Source of the DNA: an uncultured Clostridia bacterium
GTDB taxonomy: Bacteria > Bacillota > Clostridia > TANB77 > CAG-508
Assembly: GCA_948502395.1 (NCBI GenBank)
Contig: CAOPES010000007.1
Span: 34,547 to 98,546, forward strand
Length of the DNA stretch: 64,000 nucleotides
Direction of reading: 5' to 3'
Positions 42,705 through 52,363 of the stretch are shown here, piece after piece. The notes beneath the pieces are model-generated. The model saw nothing but the letters and a program-made list of their open reading frames with translations, did no database searches and had not been told where the DNA came from. Position 1 is the stretch's first letter, and the number at the start of each line of letters is the position of its first letter. A program made the position numbers and the translations under genes.

Positions 42705-45700
42705 ATGGCAGGAAAAGTAAAAATGCCAAATAAGAAAACTACTATAACAGTAGCCATAATAATTGCAATATTAGCAGTAGTAATAGCAATAGGTACAGTA
42801 GTATTCTTGAAAGACAGGGGTAGCACAGAAGCTGCTGAAATAGAAAGCAATCAATTTGCAGAACAAGAAAATGGAACAGCAGGAAATACACCAGCAGAAC
42901 AAAACAATGGAGAAGTAGCTGAAAATCAAGGAACTTTACCAAATGCAGGAAATGAACAAAACCCAGCAGGTGGAGTAGCAAATGTAAACAATGGTGGAGT
43001 ACAAAATAACCAAATAGCAGGGAATGCAGGACAAAATGCAGCAGCAGACAATATACAAGAAACAACAATACAAAGAACTGAAACAATTGAAATAGCAGAA
43101 AGACAAACATTAGAAGGACACTATGTTGGTTGGACACCAATGTCAGTAAATGCTGATTTAAACTATGCAAAACTTATAAATGCAAAAAAAGATAATTTAG
43201 AAATAAACAAAATATGTGATACAAAAACAGGAGAAAACACAACAACAAGAGGAGAAGTAATTACATATAAAATTTCAGTAAAAAATAATTCAGAAAAAGA
43301 TTTAGAAGGAATTGAAGTAAAAGACTTAATTCCAGAAATGACAACATATGTAGAAAATTCATCAAATTTTGAAGCAACAGAACTTACAGGAAAAGATGGA
43401 AAAACTGTAATAGCTTTAAAGTGGAATATAGACTTAAAAGCAGGAGAGGCAATAGAAATAAGCTTCCAAGTAAAAGTTTCAGAAACAGCAACAGGAACAA
43501 TTAAAAACGTAGCTGTTGTTAATGGAGAAGAAACAAACGAAACACACACAGCAATAGTAACATCAACAAAAACAGCTGAAGTTATAGGAAAAACAGCAAA
43601 AGAACCAGCAAAAGTTGGAGACAAAATCAAATATACAATCACTGTAAAAAATACAGGAGATATAGCTGGTAAAGCAAATGTTAAAGACGAAGCTTTAGCA
43701 AAATTAATCGAAGACGGAATTTTAGAAGTAGAAGAATCTTCTAAAGAAACAGCTGAAAAATTAATGGCTGGAACAGATGTAGAAGTTGTAGCTGATTCAG
43801 AAAGCAAAGTTGAATTTACAGTTGTTGTTAAAAAAGTTAGCGGAGCTATTAAAAACGTAGCAACTGTTGGTGAAGAAAAACCAGAAGAAACAGTTGATAC
43901 AACAGACTATACAATTAAAAAAGAAGTAACAAGTACAGCTAAAAACGAAAATGGAAAATACGCTCTAGGAGAAACAATAACATATAAAGTTACAGTAACA
44001 AATACAGGAAATACAGTATTAAAAACTGTTACAGTAAATGATAGCAATTCAGAGGAAAAAGCTAGAACAGCAACAAATATTGCAGTAGGTGGAAAGGCTG
44101 AATTAACATTTACACATATTGTAACAGAAGATGATATTAAGGATAAAGAAGTAGTAAATGTTGCAACATCAGACGGAAAAGAAACAGAAAAAGTAACAGT
44201 TGAAACAGAAGAACCATTTACAAAATATGACTTAGTAAAAACTGTAACAGGAACAGATAAAGACAAAGACGGAAAATATGACTTAGGAGAAACAATAACA
44301 TACAAAGTAATTGTAACAAATAAGGGAAATCAAACAGTTAAGGACATAGTTGTAAAAGATGATAACTCAGAAGAGAAGACAAGAACAATAACAGAAGAAA
44401 TAGCACCAAACGCAAGTGCAGAAGTAACATTTACACACATTGTAACAGAACAAGACATCAAAGCAGGAGAAGTAGTAAACGTAGCAACAATAGGTGATGA
44501 ACCTTCAAATGAAGTAACAACAGAAACAGAAGACCCAATTACAAAATATGACTTACACAAAGAAGTAACAAGTACAGCTAAAAATGAAAATGGAAAATAT
44601 GCCTTAGGAGAGACAATAACATACAAAGTAACTGTAACAAATAAAGGAAATCAAACAGTTGAAAACGTGGTTGTAACAGATAACAACTCAGAAGAAAAAA
44701 CAGCAACAGCAAAAGGCCCAATAGCACCAAACGCAAGTGCAGAAGTAACATTCACACACATTGTAACAGAAAAAGACATCAAAGCAGGAGAAGTAGTAAA
44801 CGTAGCAACAATAGGAAATGACCCTTCAAACGAAGTAACAACAGAAACAGAAGACCCAATTACAAAATATGAATTGGAGAAAACTGTAACAAGCACAGCT
44901 AAAAACGAAAATGGAAAATATGCTCTAGGAGAAACAATAACATACAAAGTAACTGTAACAAATAAAGGAAATCAAACAGTTGAAAACGTAGTTGTAAAAG
45001 ATAGCAACTCAGAAGAAGGAACAGCGACAGTAAATGGAGAAATCAAACCAGGAGAAAGCAAAGACGTAACATTTACACACATTGTGACAGAACAAGACAT
45101 CAAAGCAGGAAAAGTAGTAAATGTAGCAACAATAGGAAATGACCCTTCAAACGAAGTAACAACAGACACAGAAGATCCAATCACAAAATATGAGTTAGAG
45201 AAAGCTGTAACAAGCACAGCTAAAAACGAAAATGGAAAATATGCTCTAGGAGAAACAATAACATACAAAGTAACTGTAACAAATAAAGGAAATCAAACAG
45301 TTGAAAACGTAGTTGTAAAAGATAGCAACTCAGAAGAAGGAACAGCGACAGTAAATGGAGAGATCAAACCAGGAGAAAGCAAAGACGTAACATTTACACA
45401 TATTGTAACAGAAGCAGATGTTAAAACAGGAAAAGTAGTAAACGTAGCAACAATAGGAGATGAACCTTCAAACGAAGTAACAACAGAGACAGAAGACCCA
45501 ATTACAAAATATGAATTACACAAAGAAGTAACAAGTACAGCTAAAAACGAAAATGGAAAATATGCTCTAGGAGAAACAATAACATACAAAGTAACTGTAA
45601 CAAATAAAGGAAATCAAACAGTTGAAAACGTAGTTGTAAAAGATAGCAACTCAGAAGAAGGAACAGCGACAGTAAATGGAGAAATCAAACCAGGAGAAAG

Positions 45701-48700
45701 CAAAGACGTAACATTTACACACATTGTAACAGAAGCAGATGTTAAAACAGGAAAAGTAGTAAATGTAGCAACAATAGGAGACGAACCTTCAAATGAAGTA
45801 ACAACAGAGACAGAAGATCCAAATCCAAACTTTGTAGTAACAAAAACAGCGACAAAAGTAAATGGAACTAATGTAAATGGCGAAATAGCTGTAAAAGTTG
45901 GAGACATAGTTACTTATGAAATAACAGTAGAGAACACAGGAAACGTAACTCTAGAAAACGTAGTTGTAACAGACCAATTAGTACCAGAATTTAGCCATAC
46001 AATACCAACACTAAACAGAGGTACAGACAACAAAGTATCAGTAACAGTTGAATACACAGTACAAGAAAAAGACATAAAAGACGGAAAACTAGTAAATATT
46101 GCAAAAGCAACAATACCTGAAAAAGAAGAAACAGGAGAAGAAGAATTACCAGTTTCTAACATAGCAATAGAAAAACATGTTGCTGAATACAAAAATGGTG
46201 CGTACACAATTTTATCAGCAGAAGCATTAGAAAGCACAACATATAAAGTTGGAGACACTGTATGGTATGCAATTACAGTAACAAATAATGGAGAAGTAGC
46301 TGACACAGTAACAGTGACAGATACTCTAGCAACTGGATTAGCATATGCAAATGAAGCAAGTGAAACAATTAATTACAATAGAGATACAAAAACAATTACA
46401 TGGAATACACAATTAAATGCTAATGAAACAAAAACATTATATATTAAAGCAACAATAACAAATTCAGCAATAACTGGAACACCAGTAGATAGTATAACAA
46501 CAGGAACAAGCTGGTGGAAAACAAATAATGGAGATATTACAACAGGAAAACAAGAAGCAGCAGCAAAATTATTTATAAAACTAGACGGAAAAATTCTAGA
46601 AAATGATCAAGATAATCATTATACTGACACAAAAGACTATACAGGATGTGTAGCAAAAGTAAATCTTACAGCAAAGAACTTATCAGGAGATAATGTACAA
46701 ACAACAGATGCAAATGCAATAAAAGTCGGAACAACAGTAACTCCAACAACAGTTGAAGAATATTCAACATTAAATTACCAAATATTCCAATACATTATAG
46801 ACGGAACAGACTTAAATACAATAGCTGAAAACATCAAAAATGACTCAAAAGCAAAAGCTAAAGGAATAACATTTAATCCTGAAACTCAAATGATAGTATG
46901 TTATGTATTAAAAACAGAAAGTGATGGATATCATATTGATGCAGTAATTAGACCTAAGGCTGAAACAAAAATAGACTTATATAATGTGGACAATATAGCA
47001 ACTGTAAATGGTAAAGATAGTGAAAAAGTTACAATAGTAGTAACAAATTCAACAGAAATTGCAAAAGTAACAGTTAAAAAAGAATGGGCAAATACTACAA
47101 GCACACCTGAAAGTGTAGATGTTCAACTATATGCAGGTGCAAATGCAACAACAGAAATAGCAACATTAAATGCAGAAAACAATTGGACTTATACATGGGA
47201 CGAATTAAGTAAATATGATGCAAGCAACAAAGAAATTAATTACTCAGTAAAAGAAATAAGTGTAGACCTAGAAAACCAAAATGTAACAACATTTGAAAAT
47301 AATGACACAAATGGAGATTACAAAGTAACATATGCAACAACAGGAAACACAACAACAATAACAAATACATTTGTAAAACCAGAAATAAATGTAACAAAGA
47401 AACAATACGACAAAAACGGTGCTGAAATGACAAATGGTACAAAAGTAGAATATGGAGATACAATTACTTATAAAATAGTAGCAACAAACTCTGGAAATGC
47501 AGAAGGAACAGTTACATTAAAAGACACAGTACCTACAAACTCAGAATTAGTTGGAAATATAACATTAACACAAGGAAGAAATAAAACTAATTTAACAGTT
47601 GATGAGTTAGTAGCTGGAAAAGTGGTAACATTAGTAGAAAACGAAACAGCAACAATAACATTCACAGTAAAAGCAACAGCTTATGCTGGAGAAAAAGTAA
47701 CAAATACAGCTTATTATAATAAAGATGATGAAGATAAACCAACAGAAACAACACAAAGTGATATTGAAGCTAAAACACAGGTAATACCAACGAGTACAAG
47801 TACACAAGTAGTAACAAAACCACAAAAAGCAATTTTAGTATTAGACTTTTCAGGAAGTATGAAAGGTACTAAACTTACACAATTAAAAAATGCAGTAAAT
47901 AGTTTTATAGATAAATTTATGGAAGTGAATTCACAAAATCAAATTATGCTAATTGAATATGATAAAGATATCATAAATAACACTCCATATGGATTTACAA
48001 ATAATAAACAAAAATTAAAAGAGAAGTTGGAAAAAGATCAAGCAGATAGTGGAACTAATATTGACTTAGGATTAACAAAAGCTAACCGAGAATTAGAAAA
48101 ATTAAGTGCAGAAGAAATTTCATCAACAAGTGTTATATTAATGACAGATGGTTCACCATATCACTATTATGACGATAAAACAAATAAAATAGAATCATGC
48201 AGTAGTAATAAAGAAAAAGGTAGACAAGAAGCAATTGATTCAGCTCAAAAAATCACTGATAGAAATGTACCACTATATGCAGTAGGTTTCAAATGTAGTA
48301 CAGAAGCTAGAAACTTAATGAAAAATATAGCAAAAACAAATAAAGACAATATTTCAGATGCTGAAAAAATTAATAAATATTATTCAGAACCTGAAAATGG
48401 AGACGATTTAAACTTTGTATTTGAAAATATAGCAGACTCAATAGTATCAGAAGCAGACGGAGAACCAATCAACGTACAAACAACAGAAGGAAAAATGCTT
48501 ATAGCAGACGGATTTGAAGCTGGTCAAAACGTAGAAATCTATACAGGAGTATACACAAAAGGAACATCAACACCAAAAGCAACATACTCTTGGAGCGAAT
48601 TCATATCATCAGACTATGTACAAGAAAACGAAGATGGAACAATAACATTTGACTTAACACAATATATGAAAGACAACAATATAGCAGCAAGTGAAAAAAT

Positions 48701-49118
48701 AACAATAAGATTTGTAGATCCACAAAAAGCAAATACAAAAATGAAATCAGCTAGACTAATGTCATTAGTAATAGATGCAACAGAAGATGCTGAATCAGAA
48801 GAAGACATAGCAGAATATGAACAAAAAATAGAAAAAGCAGAACAAGCAAAAACAACACCAGTAAAAGAAGACAGCAAACCAGAAACAACAGAAACACCAA
48901 ATAAAGAAACAACAAACAACAACACAGTAGTAGAAACAGAAAACACAAAACCAAGTACAGACAGCAAAGAAAATGATAGCGAAGAAATCAAAGACAAAGA
49001 AAACACTACTACATCAACAGAAAAACCAGTAGAAACTACAAATACTACAACAGAAGAAACTATCAAAAACAATCAAACTAGCGAAACAGACAATACAACT
49101 TCTAATGTAAATGAATAA
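42705..49118 (+). CDS. Giant repeat adhesin with VWA domain
   Basis: 2137 residues. N-terminal signal anchor (about 12-34, TITVAIIIAILAVVIAIGTV), a low-complexity Asn/Glu/Gly region to about 115, then a long array of DUF11-like beta domains (E/D-T-I-T-Y-K-V-T-V-T-N pattern), including six tandem 107-residue repeats (about 403-1043), two or three further Ig-like domains and a Cna-B-like segment (VKKEWANTTSTPESVDVQLY), then a VWA domain from about 1706 with the MIDAS motif DFSGSMKGT and MTDGSPYHYY. The Thr/Lys/Glu-rich tail lacks an LPXTG motif. Probably an adhesin or pilus-like stalk. RBS AGGAGG. Confidence 0.88.
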   Translation: MAGKVKMPNKKTTITVAIIIAILAVVIAIGTVVFLKDRGSTEAAEIESNQFAEQENGTAGNTPAEQNNGEVAENQGTLPNAGNEQNPAGGVANVNNGGVQNNQIAGNAGQNAAADNIQETTIQRTETIEIAERQTLEGHYVGWTPMSVNADLNYAKLINAKKDNLEINKICDTKTGENTTTRGEVITYKISVKNNSEKDLEGIEVKDLIPEMTTYVENSSNFEATELTGKDGKTVIALKWNIDLKAGEAIEISFQVKVSETATGTIKNVAVVNGEETNETHTAIVTSTKTAEVIGKTAKEPAKVGDKIKYTITVKNTGDIAGKANVKDEALAKLIEDGILEVEESSKETAEKLMAGTDVEVVADSESKVEFTVVVKKVSGAIKNVATVGEEKPEETVDTTDYTIKKEVTSTAKNENGKYALGETITYKVTVTNTGNTVLKTVTVNDSNSEEKARTATNIAVGGKAELTFTHIVTEDDIKDKEVVNVATSDGKETEKVTVETEEPFTKYDLVKTVTGTDKDKDGKYDLGETITYKVIVTNKGNQTVKDIVVKDDNSEEKTRTITEEIAPNASAEVTFTHIVTEQDIKAGEVVNVATIGDEPSNEVTTETEDPITKYDLHKEVTSTAKNENGKYALGETITYKVTVTNKGNQTVENVVVTDNNSEEKTATAKGPIAPNASAEVTFTHIVTEKDIKAGEVVNVATIGNDPSNEVTTETEDPITKYELEKTVTSTAKNENGKYALGETITYKVTVTNKGNQTVENVVVKDSNSEEGTATVNGEIKPGESKDVTFTHIVTEQDIKAGKVVNVATIGNDPSNEVTTDTEDPITKYELEKAVTSTAKNENGKYALGETITYKVTVTNKGNQTVENVVVKDSNSEEGTATVNGEIKPGESKDVTFTHIVTEADVKTGKVVNVATIGDEPSNEVTTETEDPITKYELHKEVTSTAKNENGKYALGETITYKVTVTNKGNQTVENVVVKDSNSEEGTATVNGEIKPGESKDVTFTHIVTEADVKTGKVVNVATIGDEPSNEVTTETEDPNPNFVVTKTATKVNGTNVNGEIAVKVGDIVTYEITVENTGNVTLENVVVTDQLVPEFSHTIPTLNRGTDNKVSVTVEYTVQEKDIKDGKLVNIAKATIPEKEETGEEELPVSNIAIEKHVAEYKNGAYTILSAEALESTTYKVGDTVWYAITVTNNGEVADTVTVTDTLATGLAYANEASETINYNRDTKTITWNTQLNANETKTLYIKATITNSAITGTPVDSITTGTSWWKTNNGDITTGKQEAAAKLFIKLDGKILENDQDNHYTDTKDYTGCVAKVNLTAKNLSGDNVQTTDANAIKVGTTVTPTTVEEYSTLNYQIFQYIIDGTDLNTIAENIKNDSKAKAKGITFNPETQMIVCYVLKTESDGYHIDAVIRPKAETKIDLYNVDNIATVNGKDSEKVTIVVTNSTEIAKVTVKKEWANTTSTPESVDVQLYAGANATTEIATLNAENNWTYTWDELSKYDASNKEINYSVKEISVDLENQNVTTFENNDTNGDYKVTYATTGNTTTITNTFVKPEINVTKKQYDKNGAEMTNGTKVEYGDTITYKIVATNSGNAEGTVTLKDTVPTNSELVGNITLTQGRNKTNLTVDELVAGKVVTLVENETATITFTVKATAYAGEKVTNTAYYNKDDEDKPTETTQSDIEAKTQVIPTSTSTQVVTKPQKAILVLDFSGSMKGTKLTQLKNAVNSFIDKFMEVNSQNQIMLIEYDKDIINNTPYGFTNNKQKLKEKLEKDQADSGTNIDLGLTKANRELEKLSAEEISSTSVILMTDGSPYHYYDDKTNKIESCSSNKEKGRQEAIDSAQKITDRNVPLYAVGFKCSTEARNLMKNIAKTNKDNISDAEKINKYYSEPENGDDLNFVFENIADSIVSEADGEPINVQTTEGKMLIADGFEAGQNVEIYTGVYTKGTSTPKATYSWSEFISSDYVQENEDGTITFDLTQYMKDNNIAASEKITIRFVDPQKANTKMKSARLMSLVIDATEDAESEEDIAEYEQKIEKAEQAKTTPVKEDSKPETTETPNKETTNNNTVVETENTKPSTDSKENDSEEIKDKENTTTSTEKPVETTNTTTEETIKNNQTSETDNTTSNVNE
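43911..45830 (+). repeat. Six tandem 321-bp coding repeats in the adhesin
   Basis: Units begin near 43911, 44223, 44547, 44868, 45189 and 45510 with a period of 321 bases (107 residues) for the last four. The last three are almost identical in DNA, differing at a few codons, so recent duplication or gene conversion is likely and copy number may vary. Confidence 0.9.
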
Positions 49119-49144
49119 TATTCACAATCATTAAGTAGTGCAAA

Positions 49145-49180
49145 GATAGAAAGAGTACCAAACCTACTCTTTCTATTTTA
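49145..49180 (+). terminator. Terminator of the adhesin gene
   Basis: 12-bp stem ATAGAAAGAGTA/TACTCTTTCTAT, loop CCAAACC, then TTTTA. Confidence 0.85.
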
Positions 49181-49204
49181 AATTATAAAACAGGGGGAAG
49201 CAAA

Positions 49205-49861
49205 ATGGGAAAACATGCAGTAGAAAGGCATGAAGGAAGAAAAAGAACTACAAAAAGAAAACAACAACGTGGAACTAAATTAAAAAGTGTAACTATAAGC
49301 TTTATACTATTACTTTGTATTATAGTAGGAGTATCAATTAGTCTTTTTGCTTCAGGAAATAAAAGAAAAGTAGATGAAACAATAAATAGTTGCTTAGTGG
49401 CAATCAAAGAAAATAAGGAAGAAGAAGCTAATAAATACATAGATTATGGAGAATTACTTTGCAGTATAGATGATATTTTTACTAGTAGAGATAATGAAGA
49501 AGTCAAAAATGTGGAAAAAGAATTATTCAAAAACATTGAATGGAAAGTTGAAAATATAGAAGTAGAAAAAGACACAGCAACAGCAGTTGTAGAAGTAAAA
49601 AATAAAGACTTTAAATATGTAATAACAAGGTGGATGAAAGAAATTGTAGTTTCAAAATCTGTACAAAAAGAAGTTACAAACGAATTATTACTACAAAAAT
49701 TAGAAAAGTCTCTTAAAGAAGAAACAACAATGAAAACAGAAATAAAGAAAATAACACTAAATAAAAATGAAGAACAATGGAAAATACAAGTTAATGAAGA
49801 ATTAAGAGATTTAATCTATCCAGGAATAGACAGTGTAATTACAGGATTAAGCACTAAATAA
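49205..49861 (+). CDS. Membrane-anchored lipoprotein-like hypothetical protein
   Basis: 218 residues. Lys/Arg-rich N-terminus (1-27), one membrane helix (about 28-50, SVTISFILLLCIIVGVSISLFA), then an extracellular alpha+beta domain with INSCLVAIKENKEEEANKYIDYGELL and VEKDTATAVVEVKNKDFKYVI, similar in layout to DUF4878/NTF2-like domains. No wall-anchor motif. RBS AGGGGG. Between two terminators, so it has its own unit or is reached by read-through from the adhesin. Confidence 0.78.
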   Translation: MGKHAVERHEGRKRTTKRKQQRGTKLKSVTISFILLLCIIVGVSISLFASGNKRKVDETINSCLVAIKENKEEEANKYIDYGELLCSIDDIFTSRDNEEVKNVEKELFKNIEWKVENIEVEKDTATAVVEVKNKDFKYVITRWMKEIVVSKSVQKEVTNELLLQKLEKSLKEETTMKTEIKKITLNKNEEQWKIQVNEELRDLIYPGIDSVITGLSTK

Positions 49862-49872
49862 TATAACAAACA

Positions 49873-49904
49873 AAAAAGAAAGATTTTTAAAATCTTTCTT
49901 TTTA
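49873..49904 (+). terminator. Bidirectional terminator
   Basis: AAAAAGAAAGATTTT/AAAATCTTTCTTTTT nearly perfect stem with A's on one side and T's on the other, between the convergent 218-residue gene and the 54-residue minus-strand gene. Confidence 0.85.
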
Positions 49905-49926
49905 TCATATATATCTAAATTAAATT

Positions 49927-50091
49927 CTAAACAAATACATTTACAACGGTTAGTAAAGCTAAATAAAATAAAGTTTTTAAAGAAATACGAAATGTAGTTC
50001 TATATGCTTTTTTTATAACCATTAATCTGTGTTCTTTTCTTACTGTTAGTGCTAAACTAGTTGGCACTGGTATATATTCCTTAGTATTCAT
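49927..50091 (-). CDS. Small 54-residue protein, possible membrane helix
   Basis: Reading the minus strand from the ATG at 50091 gives MNTKEYIPVPTSLALTVRKE, a basic middle, and the hydrophobic end LKTLFYLALLTVVNVFV before TAG at 49927. AAGGAG lies about 8 bases before the start, and the gene ends just past a terminator. Composition is coding-like with a likely C-terminal membrane segment. No recognised family. It fills the gap of about 500 bases before der, the rest of which holds an AT-rich promoter region and the repeat at 50274. Confidence 0.7.
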   Translation of the reverse strand: MNTKEYIPVPTSLALTVRKEHRLMVIKKAYRTTFRISLKTLFYLALLTVVNVFV

Positions 50092-50273
50092 AATAATCAA
50101 CTCCTTAGTCTTGTGTAAATTAAAAATTTAAGCTTTTGTAATAAAAAATTTATCTCTTATAAATTAAGTATAGAACAAAATATTACAAATGTCAACACTT
50201 TTGTAACAAAAATGTAATAAAATTGTAATATTTGTTATGATTTTGTAAAAAAGAAGGCAAAAACCAGTAAAAA

Positions 50274-50304
50274 ATTGCCAAAAAGGTCCGTCCCTACTGG
50301 CAAT
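50274..50304 (+). repeat. ATTGCC-type hairpin element before der
   Basis: ATTGCC/GGCAAT ends, core GGTCCGTCCCTACT, followed by a run of T's. A single unit upstream of the der promoter region. Confidence 0.85.
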
Positions 50305-50358
50305 TTTTTTTGTAATATGATATACTGTACACATCAAAAGTGAAAGGAAAAGAGATAA

Positions 50359-51702
50359 ATGTCAAAACCAATAGTAGCAATTATAGGAAAGCCAAATGTA
50401 GGAAAATCAACCTTCTTTAATTATTTAGCAGGAACAAGAATATCAATAGTACAAGACACACCAGGAGTTACAAGAGACAGAATATATGCAGAAACAAATT
50501 GGAGAGGTAGAAACTTCACATTAATAGATACAGGCGGAATAGAGCCAGACTCAGAAGATATCATATTATCACAAATGAGAGAGCAAGCAAATTTAGCGAT
50601 AGCAATGGCAGATGTAATAATATTTGTAACAGATATAAGACAAGGAGTAACAGCAGCAGACCAAGAAATTGCGCTTATGTTAAAAAAATCAGGCAAAAAA
50701 ATAGTTTTAGTATGTAACAAAGCAGACAATTTTGAAAAAGATAGAAATGAAATATATGAATTTTACAATTTAGGAATAGGAGAGCCATTCCCAATTTCAG
50801 CAACAAATGCACTAGGTATTGGTGATGTTTTAGACGAGATATACGAAGGTTTCCCACCAAAAACAGAAAATGAAGATGAAGATACAGAGATAAAAGTAGC
50901 AGTAATAGGAAAGCCAAATGTAGGAAAATCATCATTAATAAACAAAATTCTAGGAGAAAACAGAACAATAGTAAGTGATATTGCAGGAACAACAAGAGAT
51001 GCAATAGATACAAAGTTTGAAAATGAAACAGGAAAATATGTATTAATAGATACAGCAGGAATAAGAAGAAAAAGCAAGGTAAAAGAATCAATAGAAAAAT
51101 TCAGTATAATGAGAACTTTACTTGCAGTTGAAAGAGCAGATGTATGTTTAATGATGATAGACGCAACACAAGGTGTAACAGACCAAGACGCAAAAATTGC
51201 AGGTGAAGCACACGAAGCTGGAAAAGGTGTAATAATTGTTGTTAACAAATGGGACGCAGTTGAAAAAGAGACTGGAACATTAGAACAATACAAAAAAGAA
51301 GTATATGAGAAATTAAAATATTTATCATATGCACCAATAATATTCATATCAGCAAAAACAGGTCAAAGAGTTAACAAATTATTTGATTTAATAAACCACG
51401 TAGCAGAACAAAACTCATTAAGAATATCAACATCAGTATTAAATCAAGTAATAAATGAAGCAATTGCAATAGTTCAACCACCAACGGATAAAGGAAAAAG
51501 ACTAAAAATATTTTATGGAACACAAGCTTCAACAAGACCACCAACATTCGTAATATTTGTAAATAGCAAGGAACTATTCCACTTTTCTTATGAAAGATAT
51601 TTAGTAAATCAAATAAGAAAAGAATTTGGATTAGAAGGGACACCAGTAAGGATAATTGCTAGAGAGAAAACTGATAAAGAAGTTGAAAAAGGAGGATTTT
51701 AA
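50359..51702 (+). CDS. der: Ribosome-associated GTPase Der (EngA)
   Basis: Double-GTPase needed for 50S subunit assembly. First G domain: GKPNVGKSTFFN at residue 11, DTPGVTRDR, DTGGIEP, NKADN. Second G domain: GKPNVGKSSLIN near 183, IAGTTRDAID, DTAGIRRKSK, NKWDAVEK. C-terminal KH-like domain from about 350. 447 residues. RBS AAAGGA. Followed by plsY with its RBS inside the der 3' end, the conserved der-plsY-gpsA order. Confidence 0.97.
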   Translation: MSKPIVAIIGKPNVGKSTFFNYLAGTRISIVQDTPGVTRDRIYAETNWRGRNFTLIDTGGIEPDSEDIILSQMREQANLAIAMADVIIFVTDIRQGVTAADQEIALMLKKSGKKIVLVCNKADNFEKDRNEIYEFYNLGIGEPFPISATNALGIGDVLDEIYEGFPPKTENEDEDTEIKVAVIGKPNVGKSSLINKILGENRTIVSDIAGTTRDAIDTKFENETGKYVLIDTAGIRRKSKVKESIEKFSIMRTLLAVERADVCLMMIDATQGVTDQDAKIAGEAHEAGKGVIIVVNKWDAVEKETGTLEQYKKEVYEKLKYLSYAPIIFISAKTGQRVNKLFDLINHVAEQNSLRISTSVLNQVINEAIAIVQPPTDKGKRLKIFYGTQASTRPPTFVIFVNSKELFHFSYERYLVNQIRKEFGLEGTPVRIIAREKTDKEVEKGGF

Positions 51703-52344
51703 ATGTTTGTATATATAATAATGGGAGTAATAGCATACTTGATAGGAAGTATAAATTTTTCTGTAATTTTAAGTAAGAAAATGGCAGGATTTGATATAAG
51801 AGAAAAAGGAAGTGGAAATGCAGGTTCAACAAATATGTTAAGAAGTGTTGGCAAAAAAGCAGCAGCACTAACACTTGTATGTGACATCTTAAAAGGAGTT
51901 GTTTCAATTTCAATTGCAATGATTTTAGGAAATATAATTCAAAGTTTAGACAAAGAACTATTAGTACAAATAGCTGGAATAGCAGTAGTTGTAGGACATA
52001 CATTCCCAATATTCTTTGGATTTAAAGGTGGAAAAGGTGTAGCAACATCATTAGGAGTTTTAATTTTAAGCAACTGGCAAATAGGGCTAATTTGCTTAGT
52101 ATTTGCATTAGTATTAATGGCTCTTACAAGAATGGTATCATTAGGTTCTTGTGCAGCAGCTGTACTATTCCCAGTGTTAACACTATTTATAAATGACAAT
52201 TACACAGTTTTATCAGAAGGAAAAAACGGAAATGTTTATTTTATTTATAGTGTAATATTAGCAATCATAGTGTTATATAATCATAGAAGTAATATAAAAA
52301 GAATTTTAAATGGAACAGAAAACAAATTAAGTTTCAAAAAATAA
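51703..52344 (+). CDS. plsY: Glycerol-3-phosphate acyltransferase PlsY
   Basis: Membrane acyltransferase using acyl-phosphate to make lysophosphatidic acid. Motifs: YLIGSINFSVILSK near residue 7, GSGNAGSTNMLR near 37, GHTFPIFFGFKGGKGVATSLGV near 95. Five membrane segments. 213 residues. ATG directly after the der stop with AAAAGGAGG upstream. Works with gpsA, which supplies the glycerol-3-phosphate, for phospholipid synthesis. Confidence 0.96.
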   Translation: MFVYIIMGVIAYLIGSINFSVILSKKMAGFDIREKGSGNAGSTNMLRSVGKKAAALTLVCDILKGVVSISIAMILGNIIQSLDKELLVQIAGIAVVVGHTFPIFFGFKGGKGVATSLGVLILSNWQIGLICLVFALVLMALTRMVSLGSCAAAVLFPVLTLFINDNYTVLSEGKNGNVYFIYSVILAIIVLYNHRSNIKRILNGTENKLSFKK

Positions 52345-52363
52345 AGAATAGGAGAAAGTTCAA

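Noticed and set aside
43163..46306. Series of minus-strand open frames spaced 321 bases apart
   Set aside because: Shadows of the tandem repeats of the adhesin; no RBS and composition of the complementary strand.
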